From the NCBI GenBank assembly GCA_943788635.1, contig CALSRA010000042.1, forward strand, positions 1-64,000: DNA of 64,000 nucleotides. The letters are read 5' to 3'. The position numbers were made by a program, and so were the translations under genes. This DNA is from an uncultured Alphaproteobacteria bacterium (lineage in GTDB: Bacteria > Pseudomonadota > Alphaproteobacteria > UBA8366 > GCA-2717185). Shown piece after piece: positions 54,455-63,583 of this stretch (the first letter of the stretch is position 1; the number at the start of each line of letters is the position of its first letter). The notes beneath the pieces were generated by a model. It saw only the letters and a program-made list of their open reading frames with translations, did not search any database and was not told where the DNA came from.

Positions 54455-54844
54455 ATGCGAATATTTAAACCCATACTGATACTGTTGTTGATTGCCCCTA
54501 ATGTGACGATGGCGGCTGACTATCGTTGCGATGTAAAGTCGAAATACGATTCCGAGCACATCTACTCTCATGAACACATAGAACGCTCCCAGTTCTCGGT
54601 CTTGATTCGGGACCGGGGATCGACAGCGACCATTTCCAGATGCTCATTTTCGCACAGTGCCCAGAAAGTCACGTGCGACAGTTATAAAGTGGACAAAATT
54701 CTTTCTGACCAAAACGTCTTCATCAAGAAATTCTACGTATTTACATCTCAGTACGATGTACAGGTTTTCAAGAATCTAACCTTTGTCGAAAATAATGGCC
54801 GTGGCAGCATTGCTTACGGAAAATGCATCCTGACGGCTCCATAA
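54455..54844 (+). CDS. Hypothetical secreted protein
   Basis: A 129-aa protein with a signal peptide (FKPILILLLIAPNVTMAA) and three to four cysteines in the mature part (YRCDVKS, SRCSFS, VTCDSYK, KCILT). No family recognised. Its codons are AT-richer than those of the neighbours, with Asn/Lys/Phe/Tyr-rich stretches, which suggests recent acquisition. It sits at the start of a small accessory block before a toxin-antitoxin pair. The ATG at 54455 was chosen for the signal peptide. Confidence 0.6.
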   Translation: MRIFKPILILLLIAPNVTMAADYRCDVKSKYDSEHIYSHEHIERSQFSVLIRDRGSTATISRCSFSHSAQKVTCDSYKVDKILSDQNVFIKKFYVFTSQYDVQVFKNLTFVENNGRGSIAYGKCILTAP

Positions 54845-54910
54845 ATACAAAGGGGCACTCTCTTTAATATTTTTATGAAATCGTCCGGAACCACTAAAAT
54901 TTAAGCCCCC

Positions 54911-55192
54911 CTACGCCGCCACAGTCATCTTCAAACCAAGGGCCCGCACAACCTTCAGCACCGTGGCGAATTCCGGATTTCCATCGCCGGACAACGCCTT
55001 GTAGAGGCTCGCACGGGTCAGGCCGGCCTGTTTCGCCACCTCGCTCATACCTTCGGCGCGCGCAACGACGCCCAGTGCATGGGTAATGAGCGCGGCATCC
55101 CCGTCTTCGAACACCGCTTCCAGATAGGCGGCGATATCCTCTTTGGTATCGAGGTGATCCGCTGTGTCCCATTTCGTCAGTTCAACCGTCAT
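54911..55192 (-). CDS. Addiction module antitoxin (HigA-like, probable antidote family)
   Basis: A 93-aa protein of the addiction-module antidote type. It starts MTVELTKWDTADHLDTKEDI and has a helix-turn-helix: SEVAKQAGLTRASLYKALSG near residues 50-69. It should neutralise the RelE/ParE-family toxin encoded just upstream and repress the operon. The ATG overlaps the toxin stop by 4 bp, so translation is coupled. Order toxin-first is usual for HigBA. A perfect palindrome upstream of the toxin is a likely binding site. Confidence 0.85.
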   Translation of the reverse strand: MTVELTKWDTADHLDTKEDIAAYLEAVFEDGDAALITHALGVVARAEGMSEVAKQAGLTRASLYKALSGDGNPEFATVLKVVRALGLKMTVAA

Positions 55193-55488
55193 GACCCGTT
55201 CTCCAGTTCCTGCGCCAGAGCCCTGGCCGCAACAATATCGCGGCGCTGGCTTCCCTTGTCGCCGCCGCATAACAGAATGATCAACGTATCGCCCTTGCGG
55301 GCATAATACAGGCGGTAGCCGGGCCCGTATGGAATCCGGAGCTCGCTAATGCCGCCGCCGACCGGCCTGACATCACCGGGATTACCCAGCATCAACCGGT
55401 CAATCCGGACGGCGATACGCGCCTTGGCCCGCGCATCCCGCAAGCTCTTGAACCATTCGGCAAACCGGTCTGTCTGACGAATTTCCAT
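55189..55488 (-). CDS. RelE/ParE family toxin (HigB-like killer protein)
   Basis: A 99-aa toxin beginning MEIRQTDRFAEWFKSLRDAR with the family core VGGGISELRIPYGPGYRLYYARKGD and the end LLCGGDKGSQRRDI. Members of this addiction-module killer family cut ribosome-bound mRNA or act on gyrase; which is not readable. ATG 55488 was chosen rather than the ATG three codons upstream (55497), because the longer version would start inside the operator palindrome. It is followed by the antitoxin with 4 bp overlap. Confidence 0.85.
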   Translation of the reverse strand: MEIRQTDRFAEWFKSLRDARAKARIAVRIDRLMLGNPGDVRPVGGGISELRIPYGPGYRLYYARKGDTLIILLCGGDKGSQRRDIVAARALAQELENGS

Positions 55489-55493
55489 CACGC

Positions 55494-55525
55494 GCAATAC
55501 TGTATCCTACAAGATACAGTATTGC
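55494..55525 (-). promoter_or_regulatory. Toxin-antitoxin operator palindrome
   Basis: GCAATACTGTATC (55494-55506) and its exact reverse complement GATACAGTATTGC (55513-55525) are separated by 6 bp. The site ends 6 bp upstream of the toxin ATG at 55488. Such perfect symmetric sites are typical of antitoxin HTH binding, so autorepression is likely. Confidence 0.7.
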
Positions 55526-55559
55526 AAGAATTCGGTATCCGCAGCACAGGCAAAGAAAC

Positions 55560-55700
55560 GCCAGCGACAGCAGGCCGCGGCAATTAACTGGCTGGGTGCA
55601 ATGGACCTTGCCTACAACCGAGGGGTGCCGGCATGGCGATAGTGAGGGCGTGTAAAACTTCCGCCTCTAAAATCACACCGTATCGACGAAACCCTGCCCT
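55560..55700 (-). pseudogene. Amidase gene remnant
   Basis: Two stretches here are diverged copies of the intact amidase gene: 55560-55602 matches 56747-56791, and 55618-55700 matches 56850-56932, with the intervening 60 bp of the intact gene deleted. Several bases differ and the frame is destroyed. The remnant lies between the toxin-antitoxin promoter and the FkbM gene. It points to an ancestral second amidase or a duplication that was broken when the neighbouring genes arrived. Confidence 0.65.
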
Positions 55701-55742
55701 AGACGAGAACAGGTTTACGGTGCCTGTCAGTACGCAAGGGTT

Positions 55743-56483
55743 CTAAAGGAGATCGGACCGGACCATCAGGACATCCATTTCGACCAGCGAGGGGAAGTGG
55801 ATGTCGTGAATGGGGACCAACTGGCTCAATGAAAACCCGGATGCTTCGTAAAAAGCGATGGCAGCCCGATAATCCGGGGAATCCTCGTACAGGTTTTGAA
55901 AAGAGATCTCGCTTTGCAGACCCGAAAATTCGCGGATACGGGAACCTGCACCTTTCGCCGCTTCAAGGTCATGCCCCTGTGTATCCATTTTCAGGAAGGG
56001 ACGTTGAAAGCCCCACTGTTCGGCGGCAATCGGAAAATAGGTTTCAATCGTTTCAACACGGACACTGATTGTTTTTCCAGCATCCCCTTTGGGTGTAAAT
56101 GGGGAATCCTTAAGAGCGTGAAGAGACCCCAATAGCGACTCATCATACGCGTGGAATTCCAGCGACCCGGCCTCACTGCCCAGCGCAAAATTTTCGCATG
56201 TCCATAAATCATCCTTCGCAACCAGTGCCTGTAACTTCTTGAAGGCGACCGGATTGGGTTCGAAGGAAATTATCCTGCCCTCATACCCCACGTACTTCCT
56301 GAGCATCTGCCCGTATTGTCCGACATTTGCGCCAACGTCGAAGACGCAATCAACATCGAACGTCTCAAACAGCCGTCTCAAGTGGCGTTCTTCCGTCAAT
56401 CGGATGACGCGCCATTCCGGGACGACCGTCAATCCGAAAGTTTTTCCGATACATTCAAAAGAACGACGGATGATGTTTTTCAT
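55743..56483 (-). CDS. FkbM family methyltransferase
   Basis: A 246-aa SAM-dependent methyltransferase. The SAM-binding motif VFDVGANVGQYGQML lies near residues 37-51, followed by ISFEPNPVAF; the conserved LKMDTQGHDLE occurs in the second half. FkbM-type enzymes methylate hydroxyl groups of sugars, polyketides or surface glycans. ATG 56483 was preferred to an upstream TTG start. Codon usage is AT-richer than the flanking amidase and panB genes, so it may be acquired. It is flanked by a remnant and the intact amidase. Confidence 0.82.
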   Translation of the reverse strand: MKNIIRRSFECIGKTFGLTVVPEWRVIRLTEERHLRRLFETFDVDCVFDVGANVGQYGQMLRKYVGYEGRIISFEPNPVAFKKLQALVAKDDLWTCENFALGSEAGSLEFHAYDESLLGSLHALKDSPFTPKGDAGKTISVRVETIETYFPIAAEQWGFQRPFLKMDTQGHDLEAAKGAGSRIREFSGLQSEISFQNLYEDSPDYRAAIAFYEASGFSLSQLVPIHDIHFPSLVEMDVLMVRSDLL

Positions 56484-56607
56484 ATGGGGTAAGCCCGATC
56501 CGAATTTGGACAAGAGTACACATTAATCCGCAAAGAATAATATTGAGTTGACGTCGCATGCCGAGGAAAATTGCGAATTGGAGATGTACGCCCTATCCAG
56601 CGCATCC

Positions 56608-58017
56608 TCAACCCGGCGCCGCCTCCGAAAATTTTGTCTCAACTTCATAGGCCGCCGCCGCGCGGTACAGCGCCGCTTCCGCAAATGGCCGCCCAACGAG
56701 TTGGAACGACGCCGGCAACCCGTTCGCCGTGAACCCGGCCGGGACCGCCAGCGAGGGCAGGCCCAGGTAGTTGATCGGCTGGGTACAATTGGTCATGCCC
56801 GCGACCAGCGCCGGAAAGTCCGGGGAATCCTTTACATCCGTTTCCGCGAGCGAGGGCACCGGCATGGCGATGGTCGGGGCGTGGAAGACGTCCGCCTTGG
56901 CGAACACCGCATCAACGAAGCCCTGCGTGATCCGCGGGCGGATCTGCAGTGCCGCGAGGTATTGCGCGGCGCCGATGGCCAGGCCCGGTTCCAGCCGCGC
57001 GCGGACCTGCGGGCCGTAATCCTGCGGCCGGTCGCGCAGCCAGGCGGCGTGCAGCACCGTGCCTTCCGGGCCGCGCACGGTCACGCCGAGCTGGCGGATG
57101 TGGTGATGGTCCGGCACCTCGACCTCGACGATCTCCGCGCCCATGCCCTCGAACACCTTCAGGCTCGCCTGCATCAACGCGCGGACTTCGGGGGCGGCAT
57201 TGTCGTAATAGTAATTGGCGGGCACGGCGATGCGCAGGCCCTTGACGTCCGGCGACAGTGCGGCTGCTTCGTAATCATCCACCGGCATGGCGCTGGCGGT
57301 ATGGTCCATCGGGTCCGCCCCGGCGATCAGCCCGAGCAGGCGGGCATTGTCGCGCACCGTGCGGGTCAGCGGCCCGGCATTATCGAGCGAGAAGGACAGC
57401 CCCATCAGCCCGTAGCGGCTGACCCGGGTCTGCGTCGGCTTCATGCCGACCAGCCCGCAGCAGGCGGCGGGCAGCCGCACCGAACCACCGGTATCGGAAC
57501 CAAGCGCGCCATAGACCAACCGCCCGCCGACCGACGAGCCCGAACCGCTGGACGAGCCACCCGTGACATGGTCCGGATTCCACGGGTTGCGGCAGGAACC
57601 GTAATGGTCGTTATGGCCCATGGGGCCGACAGCGAATTCCGACATGTTCAGCCCGCCCAGATGCAACGCCCCCGCATCCGCGAGCCTGGTGATCGTCGTC
57701 GCCGTATGGTCGGGCACGAAATCCTTGCGGATTTTCGACCCGCAGGTCGATACCTTGCCCGCGCGGTAATACATGTCCTTATGCGCCAGCGGCACACCGT
57801 GCAGTGGCCCCGGTGTTTCGCCCTTTGCCAGCGCCGCATCGGCGGCATCGGCTGCCGCAAGTGCCGCATCGGCTTCCAGCGAGATAAACGCGTTCAGCGC
57901 CGGCTGCTTTGCATCGATCAGGGCGAGACAGGCTTCGGTGACGTCGCGCGCGGAGGTTTCCTTCGACGCGATCGCATCGGCGACCGCCGTAAGGCTCAGA
58001 TGGGTCAGCTCAGTCAT
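56608..58017 (-). CDS. Amidase signature family protein (AtzE/GatA-like)
   Basis: A 469-aa amidase with the Ser-cis-Ser-Lys triad: catalytic Lys80 in [11 protein letters not shown], the signature [13 protein letters not shown] near residues 153-165 and the nucleophile in [12 protein letters not shown] near 173-184. The reaction is amide hydrolysis; the substrate is not readable. Its ATG overlaps the DUF4089 gene by 8 bp. DUF4089 proteins such as AtzG are small partners for AtzE-type amidases, so the two probably form a complex. A decayed copy of part of this gene is at 55560-55700. Confidence 0.87.
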   Translation of the reverse strand: MTELTHLSLTAVADAIASKETSARDVTEACLALIDAKQPALNAFISLEADAALAAADAADAALAKGETPGPLHGVPLAHKDMYYRAGKVSTCGSKIRKDFVPDHTATTITRLADAGALHLGGLNMSEFAVGPMGHNDHYGSCRNPWNPDHVTGGSSSGSGSSVGGRLVYGALGSDTGGSVRLPAACCGLVGMKPTQTRVSRYGLMGLSFSLDNAGPLTRTVRDNARLLGLIAGADPMDHTASAMPVDDYEAAALSPDVKGLRIAVPANYYYDNAAPEVRALMQASLKVFEGMGAEIVEVEVPDHHHIRQLGVTVRGPEGTVLHAAWLRDRPQDYGPQVRARLEPGLAIGAAQYLAALQIRPRITQGFVDAVFAKADVFHAPTIAMPVPSLAETDVKDSPDFPALVAGMTNCTQPINYLGLPSLAVPAGFTANGLPASFQLVGRPFAEAALYRAAAAYEVETKFSEAAPG

Positions 58018-58207
58018 CGCGCTTCGCCATCGCGACAAGGGCGCGGTCGAAATGCGCGGGTTCCGTATCGAACAGTGAATCGCTGGCGAGCGCGCCAAGC
58101 GTATCGCCAAATGCCGCGGTCATGACCGCCAACCGTTCGGCCGCTGCTTCTTCCAGTTCGACCTGATGCCACTGAAGGGCCAGGTCCTTTATCTGCCGCG
58201 CATCCAT
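58010..58207 (-). CDS. DUF4089 (AtzG-like) small amidase partner
   Basis: A 65-aa helical protein beginning [20 protein letters not shown] with a C-terminal [13 protein letters not shown]. It fits DUF4089, which contains AtzG, a GatC-like partner that stabilises the AtzE amidase in cyanuric-acid degradation. The amidase ATG (58017) lies inside its last codons, so expression is coupled. In this sequence the panB frame runs on through this gene because of a missing base; with the base restored, panB ends 17 bp before this ATG. Confidence 0.72.
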   Translation of the reverse strand: MDARQIKDLALQWHQVELEEAAAERLAVMTAAFGDTLGALASDSLFDTEPAHFDRALVAMAKRDD

Positions 58208-58224
58208 AGTGTCTTCCTTTCGGA

Positions 58225-59048
58225 TTATTTTTTGGAACCCCCGTAGCAATGTTCCGGCCCGGAAAGTCCCGCGCCCGCACATCTGTCGCGTAAGCATCAA
58301 CGGCATCGCCGATGGTCGCCGCCAGCTCCGCATAGCGTTTTACGAATTTCGGTGTGAAGTCGCTGAACAATCCCAGCAAATCGTCGGTTACCAGGATCTG
58401 ACCATCGCAGGCCGGCGACGCGCCAATACCGATGGTCGGCACCGGCAATTCCGCCGTCAGTTTGCGCGCCAGGGCTTCCGACGTGCCCTCGATCACAATG
58501 GCAAAGGCCCCGGCATCGGCCATCGCCGCGCCGTCCGCGGCAATCTGCTCCGCTTCTTCGGGCGACAGGCCCTGCGCCCGGAAGCCGCCGATGGCATTCA
58601 CCGATTGCGGCATCAGCCCGATATGCGCCATCACCGGCACGCCCCGCTTCACCAGAAAACGCACGGTGTCGGCCATTTCCACCCCGCCTTCGAGCTTCAC
58701 CGCCTGACAGCCGGTTTCGGCCATCACCCGCGACGCGCTGCGGAAGGCCTGTTCGGGGCTTTCCTCGTAGCTGCCGAAGGGCAGGTCGACCAGCACGAAG
58801 GCATGATTCGTCGCCCGCATCACCGCCTGACCATGGGCAATCATCATATCCAGCGTCACCGCCAGCGTGCTGTCCATGCCATAGACCACCATGCCCAGCG
58901 AGTCGCCGACCAGCAGCAGATCAACCCGTTCATCCAGCACCGATGCCACAGGCGCCGTATAGGCGGTCAGACAGACCAGCGGTGTGTTGTGCTTTGCGGC
59001 GCGGATATCGCGCACGGTTTTTCTCTTCTTGCGACTGACGGCGCTCAT
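58225..59048 (-). CDS. panB: 3-methyl-2-oxobutanoate hydroxymethyltransferase, 3' frameshift
   Basis: PanB makes ketopantoate for coenzyme A from 2-oxoisovalerate and methylene-tetrahydrofolate. Visible features are [14 protein letters not shown] (near residue 27), the metal site [24 protein letters not shown]-type AHIGLMPQS, and the catalytic Glu in IVIEGTSE. The C-terminus should read [13 protein letters not shown] and stop at 58225, but one G is missing in GGG at 58258-58260 (-1), and the actual frame runs on to 58014, adding about 70 unrelated residues over the DUF4089 gene. ATG 59048 fits the family. Confidence 0.88.
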
Positions 59049-59212
59049 CGTGTTTCGTCCACCCTGACGCAGCTTTTTTGCTGCATTGCCGCAAAGCCTA
59101 CCCAGTGGCGCAGGGCACTGCAAGACAGACCAGCACCGCTCTATGAAGAACCGGTCCTTGTGGTTTACTCTATGTTCAAATCAGACATTCGAATGACAGG
59201 GGTTTGAAGATC

Positions 59213-59620
59213 ATGCAGGACGGTTTCAAGGAAGGTATCACGAGCACCCGGCGGCTCACGGTTGACCGGCCGCGCACCATCGACGTCATGGGCGAGGACC
59301 TTCGCGTCTATGCCACGCCCGAACTGGTGCGCGATATCGAACAGACCTGCAAGGGGCTGATTCTGGATTATGCGGACGTGAACGAGGATTCGGTCGGTAC
59401 CAATGTGAATATCGACCATGTCGCGCCGACCCTGCTGGGCATGTCGGTGGACATCACGGTCACGATCAAGGAAATCGATCGCCGCCGGGTTGTCTTCGAA
59501 ATCTCCGCCGATGACGACATCGAACAGATGGGCAAGGGCACGCATACGCGCTTTATCATCGACACCTCGAAATCGGCGGAACGGCTGCAGGCCAAAATGG
59601 CTAAGATCAAGAGCGGCTGA
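59213..59620 (+). CDS. Hotdog-fold thioesterase (FlK-like)
   Basis: A 135-aa hotdog protein that resembles the fluoroacetyl-CoA thioesterase FlK family: a VGTNVNIDHVAPTLLGMSVD core near residues 62-81, ISADDDIEQMGKGTHTRFII near 97-116. It should hydrolyse an acyl-CoA or stand in the related thioesterase family. ATG 59213 is used; a TTG at 59204 would add three residues. It is divergent from panB, with 164 bp between, and is followed by the histidine kinase gene on the same strand. Confidence 0.8.
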   Translation: MQDGFKEGITSTRRLTVDRPRTIDVMGEDLRVYATPELVRDIEQTCKGLILDYADVNEDSVGTNVNIDHVAPTLLGMSVDITVTIKEIDRRRVVFEISADDDIEQMGKGTHTRFIIDTSKSAERLQAKMAKIKSG

Positions 59621-59717
59621 CCCCGAAACCGGCGGGAAAGCTGGGGCATATATTAACGCTTAGCGATTCGTTAACCATTACCCGGCACATTGCGGCATCG
59701 TCATTACGAGTAGCCGC

Positions 59718-62111
59718 ATGTCCACAGTCGTCCCCGCATTGCATATCTATGGCCTGGCGTTTTTCGCCATGGGCCTGGCGATCTGGCTGAAAACCACACC
59801 GCTGATCCATTTGCCGATCAGCAGGGCATTCCGCTGGCTCGCCGTCTTCGGCATCACGAACGGAATCCATCACTGGATGCTGCTCGACTACCAGACCAGC
59901 AATTCAAGCGAGCCCTATTACCACGCCGTCACCACATTATTCGCCGTGTCCTATATGGCACTCGGCGTCTTTGCGGTCAGGATTGTCGACCCCGCGCCCG
60001 CGGGCCCGTTGCGCCGCGCCTTCCAGACCTTGCCCTTTTTCCTGTTTGGCGCATGGCTGGCCATTCATGTCGGGTGGCACTGGCTGCCAGACGCCGACAA
60101 TCTGAAAACCCTGGATATGCTCGTGCACCAATCGCCACGATACCTTCTGGCGGCGCCCAGTGCCCTATTGGCGGCGTATTGCTTCGCCCGACTGTCTCGC
60201 CTCGGCGCCTATGGAAGGCGGGGTGCGGCGGTACGCGCAGGCATCGTGTATCCTGTTCGTGAACTTCGCTGCATTATCACTGTTTACCGGCGCCGCCGAC
60301 CCGCACCCGGCATCCGTTCTGAATGATGAAAATTTTCAGGCGGTTATCGGCATCCCGGTTTACCTGTTAAGCGCCATCACCGCGGCCGGGACAGGGTTCT
60401 GTTTCGTTTCGGCCCTCACGCTGTTCGACAAGGAAGAACGCAATAAACTGAACCAGACCGTCCGCGAGGCGACGACATCCCTGGACAACAAGATCGCGGA
60501 ACTGGAAGCCGCACTGGCCGATCGCCAGGAAACGGAAGAACGGCTGGAAGAACAGGCGACCCTGTTCCAAACGGTGCTCGACAATGTTCCCGCACCGGTA
60601 ATGGTCCGCGACACAGAACTTCGCTTTACATTCCTCAACCGGCAGGCGGAAGCACATTTCAAGCGCCCCGCTGCCGAATTAATCGGCAAGACCGTCGCCG
60701 AAACGTTTCCAGCCGGCGCAGCCAAACCGTTTGAGGATTTTCTGCAGCAAGCGCTTTCCCTGCCACCTGGTCAAAACGGTTACCATTCCCGAACATCAGC
60801 CAATCCACTGGCCGGAAAAAGCGATGTGGATATGTGCCGCCCCCGTTATCAAGCTCAATGGTCAGAAACGAGGCGTGGTCACGATATCCCTGGACCTGAC
60901 TAATCTGCGAATTGCGGAGCGTAAGTTGTTCCAAAGCGAATCGTTGATTGCAATCCATGCTGGATCACATCCCCGGCACCGTCGGATTGCGGAGCCTTGA
61001 AGGCGAATACCAGGTTCTCGGCGCAGGATGCGCGGAATGGCACCAGATGGCCAAGGAAGAAATGATCGGCAAACGAGTCGACGAAATCTGGGGTCACGAA
61101 CAGGCCCAGGCCATTATGGACCGGGATCAGGAAACAGCCAGCACAGGCGTGCCGGCAACGGTCGAAAGCTTGCACACCTTTCCCAATGGCGTGGAACGCA
61201 TGATCCGGGTGCTGCGCTTCCCCGTCCGCAACGCCGACGGTTCACTGCGTGGCATCGGGTTCATGGCAAGTGACATTTCCGCCGAACGACGCGCCGAAGA
61301 CCAGTGGCGGCAAGCCCAGAAGATGGAAGCGGTCGGCCAACTGACCGGCGGTGTCGCACATGATTTCAATAATCTGCTGGGTGTCATCATCGGCAATCTG
61401 GATTTTCTGGAAGAACAACTGCGCGACAACGAAGAGCAGCATTCCCTGGTCACAGCAGCGACGAATGCGGCCCTGCATGGCGCATCACTGAACCGCCAGT
61501 TGCTTGCCTTCTCCCGCAAGCAGGCGCTGGAACCGAAGGAAATTGACCTGAACACGCAGATCCCCGGCATGGTGGAAATGTTGCGCCGCAGCCTGCCGGC
61601 AACGATCTCCGTCACGGAAGTCCAGGCACCCTATCTGTGGCACTGCATCGCCGATGCCAGCCAGGTTGAAACCGCGTTGCTGAATATGGCGCTGAATGCC
61701 CGCGATGCCATGCCGGAAGGCGGCGTGCTCACCATCGATACCGCCAATAGCCGGGTCGGCAGCGATACGACCTGTCTCGGCGAGGACCTTACGCCGGGCG
61801 ATTACGTCGTTCTGTCCGTCTCAGATACGGGAACAGGCATGTCGGCAGACGCCCTTAAACATGCCTTTGAACCGTTTTTCACGACCAAGCCTGTTGGCCA
61901 GGGTTCGGGTCTGGGTCTCAGCATGATCTATGGTTTCGCCAAACAATCCGGCGGCCATGTCACGATCAAGAGCGAGGACGGACGCGGCACCACCGTCCGC
62001 CTTTTCCTGCCGCGTCACGCCAGAATTGAAGACCCGATTACCTCCGCCCATGTAGCCGTAGACCTCGCCCCGCAAACCGGCTTCACAAATTCCACCTTAG
62101 CCACCGGTTAG
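59718..62111 (+). pseudogene. PAS sensor histidine kinase, three frameshifts
   Basis: The pieces form one kinase of about 796 aa: an N-terminal membrane part with about seven hydrophobic stretches (LHIYGLAFFAMGLAIW; FLFGAWLAIHVGWHWL), a coiled coil (LDNKIAELEAALADRQE), two PAS domains (LFQTVLDNVPAPVMVRDTE; LDHIPGTVGLRSLEGEYQV), a HisKA with VAHDFNNLLGVIIGNL, and HATPase with NMALNARDAMPEGG, DTGTGM and GQGSGLGLSMIYG. Three +1 shifts break it: near 60220-60223, near 60773-60776 and near 60950. No response regulator is adjacent. It converges with the deacetylase; stops overlap by 4 bp. Confidence 0.82.
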
Positions 62112-63027
62112 CCGGCGTTGTCACGGCAATACCGGGCAATATCGGCATGGGTCGCAAACCAGACGCCTTCATGCCCTTTCATGTACTCGATCAAGCTGTC
62201 CAGCATCGCAAGGCGTGATCGGTGACCGATAAAATGGGGATGCATGGTCAACAGGAACAAACCGCCATCCGCATAGGCACCGTCGAATTCCGCCTTGAAG
62301 ATTTCCAGCACACCGGAAGGCGGCGTGTAGGGTCGCAGTCCCGAGAACCGGTCCATGTTGAAATAGACGGCATCATCCTTGATCCACTCGACCGGCAATT
62401 CGACCACGCCGGTCGGCTTGCCATCCTCCAGCAACTCATAGGGATCGTCATCGGCCATCAGCGAGGAATCGTAGATCAATCCCATTTCCCGGGTAATGGC
62501 CAGCGTCTGCGGGCTGAAATCCCAGGACGGTGTGCGAATGCCGACGGGACGAACGCCACAGATTTTCTCCAGAACATCTGCCGCCCGCATCTGCAGGTCC
62601 CGTTCATCGGCCGCCGGAAGCTCGCTGTTGAGTTCGTGGATCCAGCCATGAATGCCGATTTCATACCCTTCCTGCGCCAGTTCGCGCTGTTCATCGGGCC
62701 ACAACATCGCCACGACCGCCGGTACAAAGAAGCTCGCCGGCACGCCGTGGCGCTGCAAAAGCTTTTCCGAATCCGCGGGACCGAGACCCGGGCGGCATAT
62801 TCCCCCTGCGACAGCTTCCCGGGCGACGATTCACCCCAGCGCAGCGTGCTCGACTCATGATCGGAGTCAAAAGACAACGCCACTGCGGCCCGCGCGCCAT
62901 TCGGCCATTGCGCCGGTTTCAGCGATCGGCCGGCACGTACCTTGTTGACGACGCCGCGCCAGCGTTCCTCGGGCCATTGCCAGGGCAAGTCTCCGGCTGC
63001 GGGTTGTCCATCTGTCCTGTCGGCCAT
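62108..63027 (-). pseudogene. Polysaccharide deacetylase family protein, frameshifted
   Basis: The N-terminal part has ARAAVALSFDSDHESSTLR, which carries the NodB metal-binding Asp, and the C-terminal part, in another frame, has RHGVPASFFVPAVVAML, GYEIGIHGWIHE and LLTMHPHFIGHRSRL. It resembles PuuE-like allantoinase/deacetylase proteins. One base appears to be missing near 62767-62769 (-1); correction gives about 306 aa. Substrate may be chitin-like, peptidoglycan-like or allantoin. It converges with the histidine kinase. Confidence 0.82.
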
Positions 63028-63167
63028 GCTTTCCTCCCAGTATCAGGACCGAAAGCGAACCATGCCGCCGTCGGCTTGTCCAGAAAACGGCGTGGCAATA
63101 TACCGCAATGGCGGCAAAGCCCGGAAAACGCTACAAGCAGACATCATTTGCCAGAGGCAGATTCGTC

Positions 63168-63549
63168 ATGATCGCCAGCACACCGAACCCCATTGTCTTC
63201 AGTCAGGCAATCAAACGAGGCTTTGCCCAGCGCTGTCCGCAATGCAACGGCAGTGCCCTGTACGGCCGGTACCTGAAAATCAGGCCAACCTGCGATGCAT
63301 GCGGTGCGGCGGTCGGTGAAATCCGGACCGACGATATCGCGCCCTATTTCACCATCATGATCGTCGGCCATATCATCGTGCCGATGGTGCTATGGCTGGA
63401 AAAATTTGCAGCCCCGCCGACATGGGTGCACTGGGATGATCTGGCCGCTGCTGACCACGGCCTGTACGTTCTGGTTCCTGCCCCGGGTAAAGGGCGCGGT
63501 CCTGGGCTGGATGCTGTGGCTGGGCATGCGCGGCGACGAACAGCACTGA
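63168..63549 (+). pseudogene. DUF983 domain protein, frameshifted
   Basis: A short inner-membrane protein. The first part has a cysteine-rich zinc-ribbon-like region (RCPQCNGSALYGRYLKI, CDACGAAVG) and the first membrane segment (FTIMIVGHIIVPMVLWLE); the second part, one frame over, has ACTFWFLPRVKGAVLGW and ends MRGDEQH. One extra G in GGG at 63433-63435 causes the shift. Corrected, it is about 126 aa, the family length. The frame as it stands would run on into unrelated residues. Function of DUF983 is unknown. Confidence 0.82.
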
Positions 63550-63583
63550 CTGTACCGCCGCCGCGGCCCGAGCGTCTTTACGG

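Noticed and set aside
58014-58224. Genuine C-terminal extension of PanB
   Set aside because: The extension is the DUF4089 gene read in another frame; the canonical PanB end is present one base over.
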